A DNA stretch of 40,155 nt from contig JAFAPC010000206.1 of NCBI GenBank assembly GCA_019247305.1, positions 1-40,155 on the forward strand, given 5' to 3'. This stretch comes from Pseudonocardiales bacterium (GTDB taxonomy: Bacteria > Actinomycetota > Actinomycetes > Mycobacteriales > Pseudonocardiaceae). The position numbers and the translations under genes were made by a program. The notes under the pieces were generated by a model that searched no databases, was not told the origin of the DNA, and worked only from the letters and a program-made list of their open reading frames with translations. This document shows, in pieces, positions 7,565-17,372 of this stretch; the stretch's first letter is position 1, and each line of letters starts with the position of its first letter.

Positions 7565-10191
7565 GTGGTGGGCGGTGGTGCCGGGCGGGGACCGGGTGCG
7601 GCGGGGGTGGATTTCTTCGTCAGTCACGTCGGGCGGGATCAGGCGTGGGCGGAGTGGGTCGCTTGGCATTTGGTCGAGGCCGGTTACACCGTGGAGTTGG
7701 ATTGCTGGGACTGGGCGGTGGGCGAGAATTTCCTCACCCGGATGCATCGCGCTCTGGATGCCGCGAATCGGGTGGTGGCGCTGTTCTCCCCGGCGTATTT
7801 CAACGAGATGCGCTACACCACGCAGGAGTGGACCTCGGCGCTGATTCACCACGACGACCGGGGTGGGCCCCGGTTGGTGCCCGTTCAGGTGGAGCCGTGC
7901 ACGGTGCCGTCGTTGCTGCGCCCGCTGGTGTGCGTGAATTTAGTTGAGGTGGACGAACCCGAGGCGGCCCGGCGGTTGATCGCCGCAGCGTGCGGCCCGG
8001 CGCGCCCGGATGGCAAACCGGTGTTTCCCGGTCACGGGCGGACGGGGATGTTGACGGGGCGGGGGGAGGTGAGTCCGCGGCTGCCGGGGGTATTGCCGGC
8101 GGTGTGGAACGTCGGTCCGCGCAACCCGGGGTTCGTGGGCCGGGACGCCACGCTGGTGCACCTGCGGGAGCGGCTGCGCTCTGGAGGAACGGCGGTAGTG
8201 CAGGCGCTGCACGGCATGGGCGGGGTGGGCAAGACCCAGGTGGCGCTCGAATACGCGCACCGCTACGCCGGGGCCTACGATCTAGTGTGGTGGATCAGCG
8301 CCGAGCAGACCAGCCTGCTCGGCGAGCAGTACACGGCACTGGCCACCGAGCTGGGCCTGACCCCACCGCGCGCGGACACAGCCAGCGCAGCGGGAGCGCT
8401 GCGGGCCTACCTGCGGTGCCACAGCCGGTGGTTACTGCTCTTCGACAATGCCGAATCACCCCGCCACCTCCGGGAGTGGCTGCCCTCAGGCCCCGGGCAC
8501 ACCCTGATCACCTCTCGCAACCCCGCCTGGGGTGAGCTGGCCGCCCGGGTAGACGTCGATGTGCTGCCGCGGTCGGACTCGGTGGAGTTGATCCACGTGT
8601 TCCGGCCCGGTGTGGGCGAGGCCGAGGCTGACCGCCTAGCGGAGGCCTGGGTGATCTGCCGCTGGCGCTGGCTCAGGCGGCCGGGTTTTTGGCTGAGACC
8701 GGCATGTCGGTTGGTCAGTATCTGGGGCTGCTGGAGACTCGGGCAGAGGAACTGCTCGACCAAAGCCCCCCGGAAAGCCATCCGCTCTCGCTCGCTGCGG
8801 CGATCCGAGTGTCCACCGACCGCCTGGCCGAGGTCGATCCGGCCGCGCTTGCCCTAGCGCGGATCGGTGCGTTCCTCGCCCCTGAACCCATCCCGGCTGA
8901 CATCCTGACTCGTCCCAGTGTCACGGCCGACGAGGACCGACCGCCGGAACTTGAGGCGTTGAGCACTGCGGTGACCAGTCCGGTGGCGGCGCACCGCAGT
9001 CTGGGGCGGGTGGGTAGCTACGGCCTGGCCCGCATCGTTGACTGCGGGCTGCAGCTGCACCGCCTGACCCAAACCATCCTCCGCGACCAGCTCCCCGCCG
9101 CCGACGCCGTAGCCTATCGCGCCTGTGCAGAGGCCCTGCTGGTCGCAGCCGACCCTGGTGATTATCAGGACCCGGCATGCTGGCCGGGCTGGGCGCGGAT
9201 CCTGCCCCACTTGCTGACCACCGACCCCGCCACCAGTCCCAGCGCCGACCTGCGGGACTTGGCCTGCCGCGCCGGCTGGTACCTGTACTACCGAGGTGAT
9301 ATCCACCCGGCCCGTGACCTCGCCGAGTACCTCCACCAGCAATGGTCTGAGCAACTCGGAGCAGACAACCAGCACACCCTGCGCAGTGCCAATGCCCTCC
9401 TGCGCGTCCTCATTCACCTCCGCCCTAACAGCCAAACCCGCCAGCTCGGCGAGGACACCTTCGCCCGGTGTCACCGAGTGCTCGGCGACGACCATCCCGA
9501 CACCCTGCGCGCGGCGCATCTCTTGGCAAGTTGCCTGCACCATCAGGGCGCGTTCGAGCAGGCCCGGCAGCTCGACGTGGACACTCTGGCCCGCCGGCGA
9601 CGAGTGCTCGGCGACGACCACGATGGCGTCCAGCGCTCAGGTCATAACCTCGGCCGTGACCTCCGCGAGCTGGGCGAAGTCGAGGCAGCCCACCAGCTGC
9701 ATGAGGAGATCCTCGCCCGCAGTCGAAGGCATCTCGGTGAGGAGCATCCCGACACTCTCAACACAGCTATCGAACTCGCCATTGACCTGCACGCGCTGGG
9801 CCAGATCGACGCGGCGCGACGGTTACACCAGGACACCCTCACCCGAGCGCAACGAGTGCTCGGTGATGACCACATCTATACCCTGGACTGCGCGAACCAA
9901 CTGGCCTGCGACCTGCAGGTGCTCGGTGAAGTCGAGGCAGCTCGGCACCTCGGCGAAGACACTCTGGCCCGGGCGCGGCGGGTCCTCGGCGAGGAGAACG
10001 ACTTCACCATGGACGTCGCGAACAACCTCGCCACCGCCCTCCACGCACTAGGCGAGGCTGAGGCAGCCCAACAGCTCAGCGAGGACACCCTTGCCCAGGC
10101 GCGGCGCGTGTTCGGTGAGGATCACCCCTGCGCCCGGAAAGCCGCCCACACCCTCGCTACATCTCTGCACCTCTTAAGAGAGCGCACCTAA
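7565..10191 (+). pseudogene. TIR-NB-ARC-TPR STAND NTPase, frameshifted
   Basis: The order is TIR domain (from FFVSHVGRDQAWAEWVAWHL, with LDCWDW and LFSPAYF), then an NB-ARC NTPase with Walker A GMGGVGKT (about residue 216) and Walker B RWLLLFDNAE. About six 42-residue TPR units of the kinesin-light-chain type follow (A..L.EDTLAR..RVLG.DHP.TL). The start is uncertain: GTG 7565 and GTG 7607 are the best options. At 8645-8649 the first frame (GAG GCC TGG) runs off into nonsense ending at 8857. A -1 shift restores EALGDLPLALAQAAGF and the TPR half to TAA 10191. One C is missing from a CCC run. Restored length is about 875 residues. TIR-STAND proteins are often phage-sensing NADases, but that role here is inference. 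Confidence 0.85.
9433..10170 (+). repeat. Tandem 126-bp TPR-coding repeats
   Basis: About six units of 42 codons each encode the motif GEDTLARARRVLGEDH.xT plus a second helix. The copies are clearly related at DNA level, as expected for recent tandem expansion of a ligand-sensing array. Confidence 0.7.
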
Positions 10192-10563
10192 ATGGTGGTG
10201 GACCCCCGCACTGTGGCCGCCGCGGCTTGCTTACCCTCGGTGTTGCGGGCTATGAACCGTGGAGCGTTGTGCTTCAGATCGCCCCTGCCCTCTCCGTGTC
10301 GATCCCCCACATATCCATCGCGACCACCAAACATTGGGACCGCGCCTCCGGACAGACCCTGACGTAGAGTGCGGCATTAACCCGACAGCCGTCGGCGGCC
10401 GTTCGAGCTAACCGCCGGGTCCCCCAGTGGCCCGGACGAGTAGGCCTCAGAGCGCCCGGGGAACACGGCTGCCTGTCCCACGGCAGTGGCCGGACCAGGG
10501 AAGTGGTCCGGAACTGGGCAACTCGCCGGCCGGAATCGGGGATGGTCGGGTAGCTTTCCCATT
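10192..10563. other. Intergenic region between the two STAND genes
   Basis: About 370 bp without a recognisable gene. It holds the hairpin at 10490-10511. A frame open from 10486 joins the next gene, but its N-terminal translation does not resemble DUF4062 proteins. Confidence 0.5.
10490..10511. promoter_or_regulatory. Perfect inverted repeat upstream of the DUF4062-STAND gene
   Basis: CCGGACCA and TGGTCCGG flank a 6-nt centre, ending about 52 nt before ATG 10564. The position suits an operator or a leader hairpin. No cognate regulator is adjacent. Confidence 0.35.
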
Positions 10564-13500
10564 ATGGAAGAGGGGCTGACTCGCCCGTTGCGGGTGTTCG
10601 TCAGTCATACCGCTGAGTTGGCGGGGTTTCCTGAGAAGCGGTCGTTTGTTGATGCTGCCTGTGCGGCGGTGCGCCGGGCTGGTGGGGTGGCCGTGGCGAT
10701 GGTGGATTTCGGTGCCCGGGACCAGAGGTCAGCGCAGGTGTGCCGGGCGGAGGTGCTGGGCTGCGATGTCTACTTGGGAGTGATCGGTTTCCGGTATGGC
10801 ACGCTGGTGCCGGGCCAAGACACCGTGTCCTACACCGAGTTCGAGTTCGACGTGGCCACCCAAGCCGGGATGCCCCGGCTGGTGTTCCTGCTGGAGGAGA
10901 CGACAGCGACGGTCCCGGTGGCGCTGGTCGATGTGGACCGACGCAGGGTTGACCGATTCCGGCGCCGGCTGCGGGAGGAGCGGGTGACCGTCGCGGTGGC
11001 TAACCCCGATGAGCTGGCGGCCCGGGTCGGGGAAGGGCTGGCCACCCTCACCCGTGAGCGTCGGTCGTGTCCGGGCCAGCCGCGCAGGCCATGGATGGCC
11101 CCACCCATGGACCGGATGGTGCAACGCCCCGAACTAGGCAGTCAGCTGATCCCTGCACTGAGCGCACCGGGCGCGGCGGAAATCGGATTAACGACTGGTC
11201 TGACGGGGGCGGGCGGGTTCGGCAAGACCACACTGGCCGCCTGGGCGTGCCACCGCCCCGAGATCCACCATCGCTATCCCGGTGGGCTGTTGTGGGTGAC
11301 AGTTGGTCAAGAGATCCACGGCGCGGACCTGGCCCAGAAAATCAACGATCTGGCCTTCGCCCTGTGCGGGCAGCGGCCACCGATCTCTGACCCGGACGTG
11401 GCCGGGGCGGAGCTGGGCCGTCTGCTGGAGGAGCGGGAACCGGTGCTGCTGGTCGTCGATGATGTCTGGGATGAGCGGCAGTTGCGCCCGTTCCGGTTCG
11501 GTGGCCGGGTCTGCACCCGACTGGTCACCACCCGCATCCCCGCCCTGCTGCCCCCGGGCGGGCCGCGGATCCGGGTGGATGCCATGTCAGCCGATCAGGC
11601 CCGCGCGCTCGTCACCGACGGGGTGGCTGGGTTACCGGTGGCGATGGCCGAGTAGCTGGCCGCGGTAGCGGGACGGTGGCCGGTGCTACTGAACCTGGTC
11701 AACGGCCTGCTGCGGCGACGGACGGACTGCGGCCAGCCACCCAGCAAAGCCGCTCGCGAGATTCTGCACAGGTTGACCACCGAAGGGCCGGCGGCATTGG
11801 ACCCGGCACGGCCCGCGGACCGGACCCGGGCGGTCGCAGCCAGCATCGAGGCGAGCCTGACCCTGCTCGACCCCGCCGACCAGGACCGCTACCTCGATCT
11901 GGCGATCTTCCCCGAAGACGTCGACATCCCCCTGGACGTGCTGGCGCTGCTCTGGCCCGCCCCTGCTGTGGAAAGGCTGTGCGAGGAGTTGACCGGACTG
12001 GGACTGGTCGCCGACTACCGCCTCGACCCACCCGAGCCCCGACTAGTCCTCCACGACGTGATCCGCGCCTACCTGCGGGCCCGCCGCAGCCGCGAGGAAC
12101 AAGCCAACGCCCATCAGCGGTTGACCACGGCCGCTGCCGGGCTGCTGGCCCCCCACGACAACCAGGACGGTAGGCCAAGGCCGTGGTGGACACTGCCCCC
12201 TGACGCCGGCTACCTGTGGCGCCACCTGCCGCACCACCTCGCCGCGGCCGGCGAGCACGAGGAGCTGGTCGCCGTGGTGTGTGATCTGCGGTGGGTGGCG
12301 GCCAAGACCCAGCGGCTGGGTTCGGTCGTCGGCGCCATCGCCGATCTCGCGCTCGTGCCCACGCCCACCACCGACAAGCTGCGCTGGGTGCTCGAGCAAG
12401 ACGCGCCGCTGTTGAGCCCGATGGAGCCCCCTGAAGCACTTGGGGCGACCCTGGCCAGCCGACTGCACAACATCCCCGGGCTGGACACGGTCCTTCACCG
12501 CTACCGCCGCACGCTGCCGCGGCCCCGACTGGAGCCCGCCTGGCCGCTGCCCGACCGACCCGACCCGACCCAGCCACACCCCACTGGGCACACCGGTGTG
12601 ATAACCAGCTGCACCTTCTCCCCAGACGGGACCTTGCTGGCCACCAGTAGCGACGATGGCACCGCGAGACTATGGCAGGCCACCGAGGGCACCGAACGGG
12701 CGGTGCTCACCGGCCACGCCGGCGGAGTGTGGGACTGCGCGTTCTCTCCCGACGGCGCCCTACTGGCCACCACCAGCGACGATCACACTGCACGGCTCTG
12801 GAACGTCTCTGACGGCACCCTGCACACGGTGCTGACTGGTCACACCGACTGGGTCCAGCGCTGCGCGTTCTCCCCAGATGGCACTCTGCTCGCCACGGTC
12901 AGCAGCGACCGCACGGCCCGACTGTGGCAGGTCGCCGATGGCCGTGACCATGCCGTGCTCGTCGGCCACGCCGGTGAGGTAACTGGTTGTGGGTTTTCTC
13001 CCGATGGCACCCTCCTCGCCACCAGCAGCGCTGACAGCACCGTCCGGCTCTGGCAAGTCACCAACGGAACCCAGCAAGAAGTACTGGCCCACCCCCACGG
13101 GGTAAGGAGCTGCGCGTTCTCCCCGGATGGCACCCTGCTCGCCACCGCCGGCGACGACGGCACCACCCGACTCTGGCAAATGCCAGAAGGTGCTGAGCAG
13201 AGCGTGCTCACCGGCCACGCCAACGCAGTGTGTGCCTGTGCGTTCTCCCCGGATGGCACCCTGCTCGCCACGGCAGCCCACGGCGGGACGGTGCGGCTGT
13301 GGCATGTCAGATCCGGGACCACGCAGGCAGTGCTTACTGACCTCGGCGCGTGGGTGCGGGGCTGTGCGTTCTCCCCGGATGGCACCCTGCTCGCCACCGC
13401 CGGCAACGACCAAACACTACGGCTCTGGCAGGTTCCCGACGGCGCCCTGCATGCCGTGCTCATCGACCCTGCCTGCTGGGTGCACAGTTGCGCGTTCTCT

Positions 13501-14319
13501 CCCGACGGCACCCTGCTCGCCACCACCAGCCGCGACCGCACGGCCCGGCTCTGGCGCGTTTCCGACGGCGCCCTGCAGACCGTGCTCAGGGGCCACACCA
13601 AGTCGGTCAGTAGATGCGCGTTCTCTCCCGATGGCACCCTGCTCGCTACCACCAGCAGCGACTGGACAGTGCGCCTCTGGAACGTTCCCGACGGCACCCC
13701 CCAGGCCGTGCTGACCGGCCACACCGGCCGTGTGCGGGGATGTGCCTTCTCTCCCGACGGCACCCTGCTCGCCACCGCCAGCTACGACCGCACAGTGCGG
13801 CTGTGGCAGATACCCGAGGGCACCACGCACGCCGTGCTGACCGGCCACACCCACGACCCGGACAGCTGCGCATTCTCCCCGGACGGCACCCTGCTCGCCA
13901 CGACCAGCAGCGACCAGACCACACGGCTGTGGCAGGTAGCCGACAGTGTTGAACAGGCCGTGCTGACCGGCCACACCGAGAACGTGACCGGTTGCGCGTT
14001 CTCCCCGGATGGCAGACTGCTGGCCACCGTCAGCGACGACCGAACCATACGACTCTGGCACGTACCCGACGGCGCCCCGCAGGCGACACTTTACGGCCAC
14101 GCCAGCTGGATCGAGACCTGCGCGTTCTCCCCGGACGGGACCCTGCTCGCCACCGCCGGCCGCGACCGCATGGTGCGACTCTGGCACGTGGCCACCGGCC
14201 GCTGCCACTGCGCCCTGCGCGTCGCCAGCGCCCACAGCGGTATCGCCTGGCACCCCAGCGGCAGACTGCTCTGCGCCGTCGGGGGAGCCGGCATCTACCT
14301 CCGCACGTACCTGCGATAA
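10564..14319 (+). pseudogene. DUF4062-NB-ARC-WD40 STAND NTPase with one amber
   Basis: ATG 10564 opens a DUF4062 domain (RVFVSHTAEL, later YLGVIGFRYG and SYTEFEFD). An NB-ARC ATPase follows, with Walker A GAGGFGKTT (about 214-222) and Walker B VLLVVDDVWD (about 295-304), then a helical linker. Residues 676-1251 form a WD40 array. The frame is interrupted once, by TAG at 11653-11655 (codon 364) in VAMAE-stop-LAAVAGRWPVLL. Homologous proteins usually have a polar residue such as Gln there, so CAG to TAG is likely. The rest, from 11656 to TAA 14319, stays in frame. Without readthrough the product is a DUF4062-NB-ARC fragment, and a WD40 part might re-initiate at GTG 11683. Such architectures are typical of bacterial NLR-like defence proteins; that function is inferred. 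Confidence 0.87.
12589..14317 (+). repeat. 14-unit WD40 repeat array (126-bp units)
   Basis: Thirteen complete units and a shortened last unit share CAFSPDGTLLAT followed by a TxRLWxV strand, one every 42 codons. Fourteen blades equals two seven-bladed propellers. The core is almost invariant, while the residues between VLTGH and C-AFSPDG vary. That pattern fits recent duplication with diversification of exposed loops. Confidence 0.85.
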
Positions 14320-14898
14320 ACACCGGGCACCCTGGCTCCCCAGGCTTGAGCCGGCCCGTGACAGTCCATCAAGCTGATCACACCTACTACACGAACGGCA
14401 ATACGCCGGTGGTCGTGCTGCTCGCGACCTCGGTCCTACGCGCCCCGCAAGAACTCCAGGAGCGTGCTGAAACGTCCGAAGACGAGACACAAAGCACCTG
14501 AAAAATGGTTCTCCCCAGGCCACAGTTACTTGATCTTGTTTTGGCTCCACCGCATCGGCCGGAGCGACGTCCGAGCCCCTCCGATGGAAATCATTTGACA
14601 CTCGAAGAGATACCAGGTCGGCCCCGGCATTGGGGATTCCTGTCTACGTTTTTAGTCCGATCCCGGGAGTTTCCCAGATTACCGCCCATTTTCAGCGGAC
14701 ACGCTGACGTAACGTGAGCCGCGGTGTCAACATTGAGAAAGACATCACCAACTTTTACACAGTACAGGACAAACCTGTGGATCCACGACCCCGCCAAAGA
14801 AATCCAGGAGGTCTGCGTCGTCAAAACCGACGCACCTGCAGCGAATAGCTGGGTGCAGCTACCCCCGAAGCGGCAATCCTTAACGAGACAGAACGCAC
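14320..14898. other. Gene-free stretch after the WD40 gene
   Basis: About 580 bp of lower GC content. Several short open frames exist on both strands, but none resembles a protein and none has a good ribosome-binding site. I see no other structure. Confidence 0.5.
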
Positions 14899-14991
14899 GC
14901 TCATCAGCATGAGCGGGGAGCGTTGTTTGCCTGCTGCACGTGATCGGCCTGGTTGCGCGCCCGTCGTGGTGGCTCGGTAGTTCGAACTCTA
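14899..14991. repeat. Right copy of the 93-bp direct repeat
   Basis: About 90% identical to 4102-4194, same orientation, including the GCTCAT/ATGAGC hairpin. It closes the interval that contains both STAND genes. In this copy the minus-strand frame has CAG where the left copy has TAG. Confidence 0.8.
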
Positions 14992-15151
14992 CCCAATAAG
15001 CCCCAACCACAGCGGTCTTCCGTCGTTCGGGCTGTCGGAGATGAAAAGATCCAGAAAGCTGTTTGAGCTAATCGCGCCGAGCGATGCATGGCAGAAGCAG
15101 GTGCCGTAAGACGGTTGGCCATGGTAACTGCCTGCCGACGAGGCCGATTTG

Positions 15152-15421
15152 CTACACGGTGGGATAGAGCGTGAAGACGCGAGCTTCCTGCACAGCATGA
15201 AAGTGCCGGCGATCGGTAGTGGTGACCTCTCAGCCCTCTAAGTCGCCCAGTCACTCGGCGACCGAACCGAGGCGGGTTTCCAGGAGGTAGCAGACCTCGG
15301 TGATGACGAGAGCGGGCACGCGAAGCGGACCTGGTGCGGTGCTGAGCAGCTCGGCCGCAGAAGCGTGCCAGTCGTCGGCTCGGTCGATGTCGACGTAGCT
15401 GACACCGGTGTCGACGATCAC
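15152..15421 (-). pseudogene. PIN-domain (VapC-like) toxin remnant
   Basis: GTG 15421 opens a frame VIVDTGVSYVDIDRADDWHA, then LRVPALVITEVCYLLETRLGSVAE. This is the first half of a PIN ribonuclease with the catalytic Asp (VDTG) and the Glu of ITEV. TGA at 15251-15253 and TGA at 15230-15232 interrupt it. The same frame then gives EVTTTDRRHFHAV and ends at TAG 15152-15154, which looks like the C-terminal strand carrying the last acidic residue. The middle part, including the third acidic residue, seems deleted. No antitoxin was recognised upstream. Confidence 0.7.
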
Positions 15422-15869
15422 CTGGGGTGCGGATCTCAGCCGCCGAGTCCCTGCCGCAGAATCTCGGCCGATCGAGTAGCCGTGTCGCTCCGACCGCTGT
15501 CGTAGGCACCCCCCGGGCGGTTCACCCACACTGTTTACCTGTCATTCCGGCAATCGACGTTGCGCAGAGCTTGAAGCCATCCGACAGTACGATTCACGCC
15601 CATGCCGGATCCTGGCGAGGTCGCGCGGCTTCGCGAGCAGGCCGTTCTCACCAGCTCTGACGCTGCCGCTGCCCGAGGCGACGATGCCGGTACTCAGGTG
15701 CCGGCGGTCGGCGCAGACCGTGACGTGTCGGAAGTCCGCGCTAAGTGGTCGGCGCTGCAAGTCCGTCGGGGGTTTGTCGGGATTCCCGGGCACCCGGCTA
15801 AGAGGCACACCCACAATCAGCGCGGGGCACCTCACGATCCATCCCAACGCTACTGACGGGGGCGACCGC
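15422..15869. other. Gene-free stretch upstream of the PIN remnant
   Basis: About 450 bp with no supported gene. The minus-strand frame continues a short way upstream of the PIN start (ERHGYSIGRDSAAG), which might be the end of a lost antitoxin, but I cannot support it. Confidence 0.4.
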
Positions 15870-17147
15870 TTAGCAGCGCAGGGGGTTGCGCAGTGGTCTA
15901 CGATCCGGATCCAGAACTACTGGGGGGATGAACTCAACGTAGCCAGGGTGGATGAGGATCTCCCAACCAGTGTGATGCACCTGCCGATGATGGGTCTCAC
16001 ACAAAAGAACACAGTTCTCCACACTGGTCTCACCACCATCAGCCCAATGCCGACAATGATGAGCCTGGCAGAGTCCCGGCGGCCGGTCGCACCCCGGGAA
16101 CGCGCACCCGCGGTCCCGGGCCACGAGGGCGCGGCGCAGGGACAGCGGGACGCTGCGCATCGCCCGCCCGACGTCCAGCGGTTCCGATGCCCCACCCAAG
16201 ACGAGGGGGATAACTTTCGCGTCACAAGCCCACCGCCGAGCCTCAGATGCGCTGAGATGGGTCCCGTAGTCCAGCGTCGCGCTCCCCAGACCAGTACGCA
16301 GAGCCTCCCAATCAATGGTGACGGTCAGGTGCGGGGGCTCCCCACCGGTGGTAGGGCAGTCTTGGGCGGCGCGGGCGAGCCCACAGACCTCCAGCAGGGC
16401 ATCGGCGTTGCGCTGGACAGTGGTCCGCGGATCGGGTATCCCCTCAGCGGCGGGGCGGGGCGCGGCGAGTTGCTCGATCAGGGAACGGAACGCGGCGCTG
16501 TGCTCAGACTCCAGGAAGCCCTCGAACCCGAGCCGCCCGTCGCGGCGTTCCCGGAATCGAAGTTCCCCCGCAGCAGGGGCGGGCACGGGCTCCTCTGGGG
16601 GCTGGGGACCGTCCTGGTCCAGGTGCGCCAGGAGGTGCCGCCCGATCTTGCCCAGCGACGCCGGGTTAAACGAGTGGGCATAGCGGGCCAGATCAGCCTC
16701 GGCGGCCTGACGCTGCTCAACACCGACCGAGGTGGGGATCGCGTTCATCGTCTCGGCGATCACCCGAACCTGCCCCACCCCGATCTGCCCGGCCGCCAGC
16801 GCCGCAGCGGTGTTCGGCAGCAGCGGCGGCAACACCTCGCCACTCAGGGTGCGCCGCGCGGTGAGCTGGGTAGCATGCGCGACCCGGGTGGCGGCCTCGG
16901 TGGCCGAGAGCTGCAGCATCCCCACCAGCAGCCGCTTCGTACTGCCAAACCCGCTGGCCGCCGCGAGGTTGCGGGAGTCCAGCTCCGCGACGGTCTCCAG
17001 CATCACCGAACGCAGCATCCGCGAGACGGCTTCGATATCCCGGATCTGATCTTGCAGACCGGCGTCATCACACCCGACGATCGAGTTCCGCCACTGCTCC
17101 AGGCAAGCAACCATCGCCTGTCTCGGGTCCAGTCGGGTGTCTAGCAC
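15870..17147 (-). CDS. DUF222 / HNH endonuclease (13E12-repeat-like)
   Basis: The protein has about 425 residues if it starts at GTG 17147; the frame is open to GTG 17246, but the extra residues do not look conserved. A long helical DUF222 region (about residues 10-300) precedes an HNH nuclease module near the C-terminus: CAFPGCDRPPGLCQAHHCRHW, then ENCVLLCETHHRQVHHTGW. The two Cys pairs bind zinc and the HH/H residues form the active site. The family is abundant in actinobacteria and includes the mycobacterial 13E12 repeat proteins. It is often considered mobile or selfish, but its role is not settled. The gene is intact and lies just outside the repeat-bounded segment. Confidence 0.8.
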   Translation of the reverse strand: MLDTRLDPRQAMVACLEQWRNSIVGCDDAGLQDQIRDIEAVSRMLRSVMLETVAELDSRNLAAASGFGSTKRLLVGMLQLSATEAATRVAHATQLTARRTLSGEVLPPLLPNTAAALAAGQIGVGQVRVIAETMNAIPTSVGVEQRQAAEADLARYAHSFNPASLGKIGRHLLAHLDQDGPQPPEEPVPAPAAGELRFRERRDGRLGFEGFLESEHSAAFRSLIEQLAAPRPAAEGIPDPRTTVQRNADALLEVCGLARAAQDCPTTGGEPPHLTVTIDWEALRTGLGSATLDYGTHLSASEARRWACDAKVIPLVLGGASEPLDVGRAMRSVPLSLRRALVARDRGCAFPGCDRPPGLCQAHHCRHWADGGETSVENCVLLCETHHRQVHHTGWEILIHPGYVEFIPPVVLDPDRRPLRNPLRC

Positions 17148-17372
17148 CTCACCATCATCGACCCCACCCCTGACAATTTCGGGTGTTCCCCAGGCCAGAC
17201 AAGAAGATCCATCGTGGTCGCCCCTCAGTCGACAGGAGTAGATCACGGGGTCCCACCACGGTCCACACCCAGGCCCTCAACGCACTACGGGAGATCCAGC
17301 TGGAGCAGGCGCGGGAGATACGCAGGGCCAGAAACCCCAGTTAACCCCACGCACTCGCCAGACCCGCGATCA

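Noticed and set aside
8640..8660. Programmed -1 frameshift in the TIR-STAND gene
   Set aside because: No slippery heptamer or downstream structure is evident at the shift point; a lost C in a CCC run explains it.
75..11655. Genome-wide recoding of TAG as Gln
   Set aside because: Several apparently intact genes in the window (for example ksgA, ispE and the NTase-like gene) end in TAG at natural C-termini, so simple decay is more likely.
12760..14601. Long minus-strand ORFs across the WD40 array
   Set aside because: They are shadows of the repetitive coding strand with periodic low-complexity translations.
14971..15000. tRNA gene at the right repeat (TTCGAA in a stem)
   Set aside because: The loop has eight bases, no other cloverleaf arms can be built, and the left copy does not keep the motif.
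14904..15509. 201-codon minus-strand ORF
   Set aside because: It runs out of phase through the PIN relic and the repeat, with Arg-rich shadow composition.
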